18,960 bases of DNA from NCBI GenBank assembly GCA_900552185.1, contig URYT01000014.1, positions 1-18,960 of the forward strand. Direction: 5' to 3'. Below, one piece after another: positions 13,801-18,960 of this stretch. This DNA comes from an uncultured Collinsella sp. Its GTDB lineage: Bacteria; Actinomycetota; Coriobacteriia; Coriobacteriales; Coriobacteriaceae. The position numbers and the translations under genes are program-made. The notes below the pieces were generated by a model. It was not told where the DNA came from, ran no database searches, and was given only the letters and a program-made list of their open reading frames with translations. Positions within the stretch are counted from its first letter, which is position 1, and every line of letters starts with the position of its first letter.

Positions 13801-14583
13801 ATGGCCGAACCCACGCTTTTGCCCGAGCGGCTTCAGTACCGCCCGACCAAGATCGAGCTCGACGAGAGCATCGAGAAGGCCAAGGCGACCCTTCTTAAGA
13901 AGATCAAGCGCTCGGTGTATGTCTACCGTGTTGACTGCGGCGGCTGCAACGGCTGCGAGATCGAGATCTTCGGTTCCATCACGCCCGTCTTCGACGTCGA
14001 GCGCTTTGGCATCAAGGTCGTGCCCTCGCCTCGTCACGCCGACGTGCTGCTGTACACCGGTGCCGTGACGCGTGCCATGCGCATGCCGGCCCTGCGCGCC
14101 TTTGAGGCCGCACCCGATCCCAAGATCGTGGTGTCCTATGGCGCGTGCGGCTGCACCGGCGGCATCTTCTACGACAACTACTGCGTCTGGGGAGGCACGG
14201 ACAAGATTCTGCCGGTCGATGTCTACATCCCCGGCTGCCCGCCCAGCCCCGCGCAGACCGTCTACGGCTTTGCCATGGCACTTGGCCTGCTGGACCAAAA
14301 GCTCCATGCCGAGACCACGGTGGAGGCCGCCGACGAGCAGGCCGATATCCTGCACCCCGGCGTGCCGTACAAGCTGCGTGTTGCCATCGAGCGCGAAGCT
14401 CGCGCCATGAGCGGCTACCGTTACGGCCGCGACCTGGCCAACGAGTTTATGGATACGCTCGAGGGCGCACCCAAGGGCGATATCCGCGGTGCCATGGCGC
14501 TGCTCATCGACAAGCAGGACGATCCGCGCCGCGTCGAGGTGTACTCGGCGCTGCAGGATCTGGTGCTGGCCGGAGGTCGCTAG
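13801..14583 (+). CDS. hyfI: NiFe hydrogenase small subunit (HyfI/HycG)
   Basis: A 260-residue NuoB-like subunit carrying the cluster next to the NiFe site. The cluster region is RVDCGGCNGCEIEIFGSITP (C46, C49, C52), followed by SPRHADVLLYTGAVTRAMR, YGACGCTGGIF and VYIPGCPPSP. These match E. coli HyfI/HycG closely (252-255 aa). The segment YGACGCTGGIF has an additional Cys where HycG has Asn. AAGGAGG lies about 7 bases before the ATG, and the gap to hyfH is 2 bases. There is no signal peptide, so the protein stays on the cytoplasmic side. It pairs with HyfG and passes electrons from HyfH to the active site. Confidence 0.93.
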   Translation: MAEPTLLPERLQYRPTKIELDESIEKAKATLLKKIKRSVYVYRVDCGGCNGCEIEIFGSITPVFDVERFGIKVVPSPRHADVLLYTGAVTRAMRMPALRAFEAAPDPKIVVSYGACGCTGGIFYDNYCVWGGTDKILPVDVYIPGCPPSPAQTVYGFAMALGLLDQKLHAETTVEAADEQADILHPGVPYKLRVAIEREARAMSGYRYGRDLANEFMDTLEGAPKGDIRGAMALLIDKQDDPRRVEVYSALQDLVLAGGR

Positions 14584-15165
14584 ATGGAGCTCACGGACCG
14601 CTCTGGTTACTTCGCGGGCCCCGGTATGCTCGGCGGCTCCTTTGGCGATGCCTCGCGCGCAAGCGACGAGGCCGCCGAGGGCGTCGCCGACCCCTGCCTG
14701 GGCCATGCGCCCGACCAGGTGGTCTTTTACGAGCTCACGCGTAAGTTTGTGGAGACCGAGGAAGACGTTCCCCAGGAGGCCTGCGACGTGCTGTACTACA
14801 CGCTCGCCGTGGGCCACCACACCGGCGTGCTCGACTGCTTTGAGCCGCGTCTGTCGGTGCCGGTGGATGTGTTCTATTCGCTCGTCGACGCGTTGCCGGA
14901 GGGGGAGGCCCGGACTAAGTTTGAGGCCATTCGCTTCTTTGGCGAGTGCCAGCTCGACAAGGCGGCGGTGCCGTCGCTGCTCGAGGCCTGCGACACATTA
15001 CTCGACGAGCGCGGTTTTCGCGGGTCGGCCAAGGCCGGCATCTCGGTGTTCGACGACGACTTTGGCCTGCATGCCCAACAGGTCGCGTTTCTGATGAAGT
15101 TCCGCGATCTGGTTGAGCGCGTGCGCGATGTGTCGGGCGTGTATCTGACGGGAAGGTTGCAGTAA
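14584..15165 (+). CDS. hyfJ: HycH/HyfJ-family formate hydrogenlyase maturation protein
   Basis: A 193-residue soluble protein. Residues 46-193 match HycH/HyfJ (136-137 aa in E. coli): VVFYELTRKF, DVLYYTLAVGHHTGVLDCF, LPEGEARTKFEAIRFFGEC and a C-terminal VSGVYLTGRL. HycH is needed for maturation of the large subunit of hydrogenase 3, though its exact chemical role is unclear. The first 45 residues (Gly/Ser/Asp-rich) are an extension not found in the E. coli proteins. ATG 14584 directly follows the hyfI stop and has GGAGG upstream. An internal Met closer to the conserved part is not available with a good ribosome-binding site. The hyfJ name follows gene order; hycH would be equally valid. Confidence 0.82.
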   Translation: MELTDRSGYFAGPGMLGGSFGDASRASDEAAEGVADPCLGHAPDQVVFYELTRKFVETEEDVPQEACDVLYYTLAVGHHTGVLDCFEPRLSVPVDVFYSLVDALPEGEARTKFEAIRFFGECQLDKAAVPSLLEACDTLLDERGFRGSAKAGISVFDDDFGLHAQQVAFLMKFRDLVERVRDVSGVYLTGRLQ

Positions 15166-15668
15166 TGGGTCGCGTTGTGGATGGTCGTGTGAACGGAGCC
15201 CCATTTGCGGGTATCGTGCTCACGGCGGGAAGCGTGCTGCGCGCCGACGATGCCTCCGGCCCCGTGCTCTCCAAAAAGATGGAGGACGCGCCCATCGCCG
15301 GTTGGTACACCATCGACGGCGGCCAAACGCCCGAGGATGACATCATCGAGGTCAAGCGCGAGCGTCCGCCGCGTCTGGTCTTGGTCGATGCTGCCGACAT
15401 GGCGCTGCCCGTCGGGTCCATTCGTTTGCTCGACAAGCGCGATGTGGCCCGCAAGTCGATGTTCACCACGCATTCGCTTCCTTTGTCGATTCTGATCGAG
15501 GAAATCGAGCAATCGTGCGAAGATATCGTCTTCATAGGGATTCAGCCGGGCGACACGGAGTTCTACAACCCCATGTCCCCGGAAGTCTTTGACGCCGTCG
15601 ACGCCGTGTATGACGCCGTGGCTGCCAACGACTTTTCCCACTTTGTCCGCTTGGGGCAGGAGCTATAG
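15165..15668 (+). CDS. hycI: Hydrogenase maturation protease HycI-like
   Basis: A 167-residue endopeptidase (E. coli HycI 156) that removes the C-terminal tail of the hydrogenase large subunit after nickel is inserted. Conserved metal-binding positions are kept: the Asp in RADDASGP, Asp in VLVDAADMALPVGSIR and His in MFTTHSLPLSILIEEI. IDGGQTPEDDI, FIGIQPGDTEFYNPMSPEV and DAVYDAV also match. The family motif usually reads GN-x-L/M-x-x-DD; here it is GSVLRADD, with Ser in place of Asn. The start overlaps the hycH-like stop by one base (TAATG), with GGAAGG (15151-15156) as ribosome-binding site. Its substrate is very likely HyfG from the same operon. Confidence 0.88.
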   Translation: MGRVVDGRVNGAPFAGIVLTAGSVLRADDASGPVLSKKMEDAPIAGWYTIDGGQTPEDDIIEVKRERPPRLVLVDAADMALPVGSIRLLDKRDVARKSMFTTHSLPLSILIEEIEQSCEDIVFIGIQPGDTEFYNPMSPEVFDAVDAVYDAVAANDFSHFVRLGQEL

Positions 15669-15707
15669 CAGCGCTTGCCCCTGCTGAATAGGAAAGAAGT
15701 GATTGAC

Positions 15708-16547
15708 ATGGCAGATTCCAAGGTGGAGTACCCCGCTCCCGATTGGCTGGCGCCCGCCGCGATCGAGGCCAAGACCGAGGCCGCCGGCGTGACCAAGGCC
15801 AACCTGCCGGTCGCAAAGGCCTTTCTGTTGGCAATGTTCGCCGGTGCGTTCATCGCCTTCGGCGGCCTGTTCTTTACCGTGTTCTTGAGCGATAGCACGC
15901 TGGGCTGGGGCGCCCAGCGCGTCGTGGGCGGCCTGTGCTTTTGCCTGGGCCTGGTGCTCGTGCTGGTGTGCGGCGCCGAGCTGTTCACCGGTAATTCGCT
16001 TATGGTCTGCGCGCTCAAGAGCAAAAAGATCACCCTGGTCCAGATGCTCAAGGCTTGGGTCGTCGTGTGGCTTGGTAACTTTGCTGGTGCCCTGTTCATC
16101 GTCTTTTTGGTGTACATGGCCGGCATCTATAAGCTCAACGGCGAGGCGGTCGCCAACTCCATGGTGAGCGTCGCCGCCGGCAAGGTGACGGTCGACTGGG
16201 TGACGATCTTCTTCCGCGGCATCCTGTGCAACATCTTTGTGTGCCTGGCCGTGTTGATCGGTACCGCCGGCAAGACCGTAGTCGATAAGGTTGTGGGCAT
16301 TCTGCTGCCCATCGCCGCCTTTGTGGCCTGCGGTTTTGAGCACTGCGTTGCCAACATGTACTTTTTGCCTATGGGCGCCGTGATGCATGCATGCGGTTAC
16401 GGTGCCGACGTCGCCGGCGCCGATGCGCTCAACGCTGCGGGCATTGCGTTTAACCTGTCCGCTGCCACGCTGGGCAACATCGTGGGCGGCGCGGTTCTGG
16501 TCGCGCTCGGCTACTGGTTTATCTACGCCAAGAAGTCCGAGGCGTAA
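15708..16547 (+). CDS. focA: Formate/nitrite-family channel, FocA-like
   Basis: A 279-residue membrane protein with six hydrophobic segments, typical of pentameric formate/nitrite transporters (E. coli FocA 285). Recognisable motifs are CGAELFTGNSLMVCAL, LGNFAGALFIVFL, RGILCNIFVCLAV and the FEHCVANMYFLPMG segment with the central His of the formate channel. It would export or import formate and so control substrate for the hydrogenlyase. E. coli hyf also ends with a focB gene. ATG 15708 is preferred over 15675 because AGGAAAGAAG precedes it and the first extra residues have no family match. It is the last gene before a strong terminator. The transported ion is inferred from the neighbours. 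Confidence 0.87.
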   Translation: MADSKVEYPAPDWLAPAAIEAKTEAAGVTKANLPVAKAFLLAMFAGAFIAFGGLFFTVFLSDSTLGWGAQRVVGGLCFCLGLVLVLVCGAELFTGNSLMVCALKSKKITLVQMLKAWVVVWLGNFAGALFIVFLVYMAGIYKLNGEAVANSMVSVAAGKVTVDWVTIFFRGILCNIFVCLAVLIGTAGKTVVDKVVGILLPIAAFVACGFEHCVANMYFLPMGAVMHACGYGADVAGADALNAAGIAFNLSAATLGNIVGGAVLVALGYWFIYAKKSEA

Positions 16548-16569
16548 GGTATCGTCTGTTTGACGTTGG

Positions 16570-16605
16570 GCCTCCCGCGGGGCGTTGCCGTGCGGGAGGC
16601 TTTTT
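16570..16605 (+). terminator. Rho-independent terminator after focA
   Basis: GCCTCCCGC (16570-16578) pairs perfectly with GCGGGAGGC (16592-16600), followed at once by TTTTT (16601-16605). It lies 22 bases after the focA stop and marks the end of the formate hydrogenlyase transcript. Confidence 0.9.
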
Positions 16606-16669
16606 GGGCCTGGGGCTCGTTGCCGGGCTTTTGGCCTGTTGTGTTTGGCTGATGAAAGGGGTAATCGAG

Positions 16670-18787
16670 ATGGCATCTGCTGTGAAGCGTGACGGTCGCG
16701 CCGTGGTGACCACATGCGGGGGATGCTATGCCGATTGCGCCTTTGCGGCACGCGTTGAGGACGGTCGCGTGGTGGCCGAGTTGCCGGTGCCGGGGCACCC
16801 GTGCGCGGCGCGTGCCCTGTGCGCCCGCGGGCGCCATCGCCTGGACATGCCGTTTGACGAGCGTGACCGTATTTTGCATCCCATGCGCCGCCGAGCTGAT
16901 GGCTCGGGGTTCGATGCGATTTCCTGGGACGAGGCGTTTGCGCAGATTGCAGCGCGCCTTGGGGGGATTGTTGACGGGCATGGTCCGCATGCGCTGGGCA
17001 TGACGCTCGGTGTTCCCTCGTTCGACCGCTACTGGGCGTATCGTCTTATGCATGCGCTGGGCTCGCCCAACGTGTACGGTGCCGACGGCGCCTGCGAGGT
17101 AAGCCGACTTACCGGTTGGGAGCACAGCCTGGGCTACAGCCCCGCCTCCGACCTAGCGCATACCGACTGCATCATGTACCTGGGGCGTTCGCTGGTGGAC
17201 TCGTCTTCGATGGGGGCAGTCGACGCCTTGAATGACGCACGCCGGCGCGGGGCGAAAATCATTGTCGTGGACCCGCGGCGCAGTGGCTCTGCGGCGCTTG
17301 CCGACCGCTGGCTGCGCGTGCGCCCGGGCTGCGACTTGGCGCTGCTGTTGGGTATTGCCCACGTGCTGATTGTCGAGGGTCTGTACGACTACGAGTTCGT
17401 TGCCCGCTACACCACAGGCTTTGACGAGCTAGCGCAGGCGGCGAGCGCTTGGACGCCTGAGTGGGCCGAGTCGATGTGCGATGTGCCGGCGGACGATATC
17501 CGTGCGACTGCGCGTGATTTGGCTGCCGCCGCGCCTGCCGCTGTCGTGGATGCGGGCTTTCATGGCGGCATCGGTATCGCGTATGCCAATAGCACCCAGA
17601 CCGCGCGCGCTATCTGCTTGGTCGATGTGCTGCTGGGCTGTATTGGACATGCGGGCGGTGCCCTCAACCCGCCCACGCCGCTTGCGTTGGGCGATTTGGA
17701 CCCTGCGTGTTTCGCGACGCCGTCGATGCCACGTGAGCCCAAGTTGGGGTCCGAGCGCTATCCACTGGTCGATCCGGCGCGCGGTCTGTGCACGACCATC
17801 GGTCAGTCGATTCTTGCCGGCGATTTGCGTGGACTCATCGTCTATGCCAGTAACCCCGGTGCGGGCTATGGCAATGCGCAGGCTTGGTTGAGTATTTTGC
17901 AGCAGCTCGATTTGCTCGTGACGATTGATATTCGCTGGTCCGAGACGGCGCGCGCTTCTGACTTCGTGCTGCCCGACGTGACGTATCTGGAGGCCGACCG
18001 CGGCGTGGGAACGGTGACGGGCGCCAACGATGCTCGCGTGTTCTACCGCAATGCCGTGCTGCCCGTGCAGCATGACGACACACGTCCCGGTCGGGAGATT
18101 TTTGCCGGTCTGGCGCAGGCGTGTGGCGTGGGTGAGTACTTCCAGTTTACGTCTGACGATCTGGCAGCTGCCCAGGTGGCGCCTTTTGGGATCAATCTGG
18201 ACGAGCTCAAGGAGCGCGGCTGGGCCGACACGGGTGTTGCGTTGCCGTCGCGTACGGGCGAGCCGGCGATTCCCTTGGATGGCGGCAAAATTGCGCTGGC
18301 AAGCGACGTATGGGAACGAGCCGGCCTGGGTCGTGTACCCAACTGGATCGCGCCCATGGTGGAGCCCGGTCCGGGAATGTTTCGCCTCATTAGCGGCAAC
18401 CGTCCCTTTGAGTCGCATACCTCGCGAAGGCTTGCGGCCCAAGGTGCCGCCGAGGCTGGATCGGACCTGGATGCCGTGCAGATGAATGCCGATGCTGCTG
18501 CGCGCATGGGTATTGCCGACGGCGAGATCGTCGAACTCGTGAGCGATATGGGCCGCGACCGCGTGCGCGTGGAGACGACGCCGTATCTGCATCCGGCGTG
18601 CATCTTTACGTCGGCCGCCCCCGGCGGGCGTTCGTTTGGCGCCGATGCCGGTGGCGCTCAAGCCTTGGGCGTGGGCCCGCTCGACCATACGCCGCTGCGC
18701 TGGGACCCGTTGACGGGTGCCGCGCTCACCCAGGAAAACGCCGTTCGTGTGGAAAAGATCGCGGCGCGCGAGGATAATAACGAGTAA
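16670..18787 (+). CDS. Molybdopterin oxidoreductase (DMSO reductase family), substrate unknown
   Basis: A 705-residue protein with the bis-MGD enzyme layout. The N-terminal 4Fe-4S motif has C16-C19-C23 and C51. The domains then follow: ISWDEAFAQIAARLGGI, GAKIIVVDPRRSGSAALADRWLRVRPGCDLALLLG, DIRWSETARASDFVLPDVTYLEAD, and a C-terminal cofactor-binding part from FRLISGNRPFESHTSRR. The likely Mo ligand is C142 in GACEVSRLTGWEHSLG, at almost the same position as Sec140 of FdhF and aligned with the Cys of NapA-type enzymes. There is no twin-arginine signal, so it should be cytoplasmic. No partner subunit adjoins it. ATG 16670 has AAAGGGG 8 bases upstream; the upstream ATG 16652 does not. It lies after the focA terminator and before selA. 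It could be a formate dehydrogenase-like, nitrate reductase-like or other reductase; I cannot choose. Confidence 0.82.
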   Translation: MASAVKRDGRAVVTTCGGCYADCAFAARVEDGRVVAELPVPGHPCAARALCARGRHRLDMPFDERDRILHPMRRRADGSGFDAISWDEAFAQIAARLGGIVDGHGPHALGMTLGVPSFDRYWAYRLMHALGSPNVYGADGACEVSRLTGWEHSLGYSPASDLAHTDCIMYLGRSLVDSSSMGAVDALNDARRRGAKIIVVDPRRSGSAALADRWLRVRPGCDLALLLGIAHVLIVEGLYDYEFVARYTTGFDELAQAASAWTPEWAESMCDVPADDIRATARDLAAAAPAAVVDAGFHGGIGIAYANSTQTARAICLVDVLLGCIGHAGGALNPPTPLALGDLDPACFATPSMPREPKLGSERYPLVDPARGLCTTIGQSILAGDLRGLIVYASNPGAGYGNAQAWLSILQQLDLLVTIDIRWSETARASDFVLPDVTYLEADRGVGTVTGANDARVFYRNAVLPVQHDDTRPGREIFAGLAQACGVGEYFQFTSDDLAAAQVAPFGINLDELKERGWADTGVALPSRTGEPAIPLDGGKIALASDVWERAGLGRVPNWIAPMVEPGPGMFRLISGNRPFESHTSRRLAAQGAAEAGSDLDAVQMNADAAARMGIADGEIVELVSDMGRDRVRVETTPYLHPACIFTSAAPGGRSFGADAGGAQALGVGPLDHTPLRWDPLTGAALTQENAVRVEKIAAREDNNE

Positions 18788-18839
18788 TTGACTCAGCTGA
18801 TGTATTCGACTGATCCACGTTTCTTTTGAAAGGCCGCAC

Positions 18840-18960
18840 ATGAGCGATAGCCAGAACATGTCCGATGAGGTACGCGCCCGCCTGCGTGCCATTCCTTCCG
18901 TCAACGAGCTGCTTGCTGAGTGGCCGGTTGTGAAGGCGGCGGGGGAGACCTGCGACGCGG
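18840..18960 (+). CDS. selA: L-seryl-tRNA(Sec) selenium transferase, 5' end
   Basis: Only the first 40 codons are in the window. They read MSDSQNMSDEVRARLRAIPSVNELLAEWPVV. The pattern LRxIPSVNELL is typical of the N-terminal domain of SelA, the PLP enzyme that turns seryl-tRNA(Sec) into selenocysteinyl-tRNA(Sec). The ribosome-binding site is GAAAGG (18828-18833). The gap from the previous gene is 52 bases with no visible terminator, so the two may be co-transcribed. Presence of a selenocysteine gene (fdhF) in the same window strongly supports the call, although the fragment is short. Confidence 0.75.
   Translation, partial: MSDSQNMSDEVRARLRAIPSVNELLAEWPVVKAAGETCDA

Noticed and set aside
15653..15681. 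Hairpin GGGGCA/TGCCCC at the hycI-focA junction as a terminator
   Set aside because: Short stem with bulge, no T-run, and it overlaps the hycI stop codon region; focA is probably co-transcribed.

Overview
The window is a GC-rich, densely coded stretch from an anaerobic, hydrogen-evolving bacterium that uses selenocysteine. The closest overall fit is a gut Coriobacteriia actinobacterium such as Collinsella. That assignment is an inference from base composition, ribosome-binding-site style and gene content, not from a marker gene. Almost everything from 1129 to 16547 belongs to one plus-strand locus for a formate hydrogenlyase of the E. coli Hyf (FHL-2) type.

Layout. (a) 1-699, minus strand: a type II toxin-antitoxin pair, a RelB/DinJ-like antitoxin followed by a PIN-domain toxin that runs off the left edge. 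(b) 700-1128: a 429-base non-coding divergent region with a likely TA promoter and operators, a perfect 11-bp dyad at 924-949, and a GC-rich structured leader at about 1005-1118 that resembles a molybdenum-cofactor riboswitch by position and folding. (c) 1129-3948: hydN and fdhF. fdhF has an in-frame TGA (selenocysteine 140) followed by a SECIS-like hairpin, and a frameshift near its 3' end. (d) 3970-4012: a strong terminator-like hairpin between fdhF and hyfA. (e) 4027-15165: hyfABCDEFGHI and a hycH/hyfJ-like gene, with gaps of 0-17 bases or overlaps throughout. (f) 15165-16547: hycI (maturation protease) and focA (formate channel), closed by a strong terminator. (g) 16670-18786: a cytoplasmic molybdopterin oxidoreductase with cysteine as the likely Mo ligand. 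(h) 18840-18960: the start of selA, needed for making selenocysteine.

How the genes work together. FocA moves formate across the membrane. FdhF (Mo/W-bis-MGD, selenocysteine, one 4Fe-4S cluster) oxidises it to CO2. Electrons pass through polyferredoxins (HydN, HyfA, HyfH) to HyfI and the NiFe site of HyfG, where protons become H2. HyfB, HyfC, HyfD, HyfE and HyfF form a complex I-like membrane arm with three antiporter-like subunits, which suggests ion translocation. HycI trims the C-terminus of HyfG, and the HycH-like protein helps assembly. SelA and the leader RNA tie the locus to selenium and probably to cofactor supply.

Main points for a second look: the structured leader and nearby dyads, the fdhF frameshift, the hairpin between fdhF and hyfA, the degenerate PIN toxin, and the unassigned Mo enzyme beside selA.
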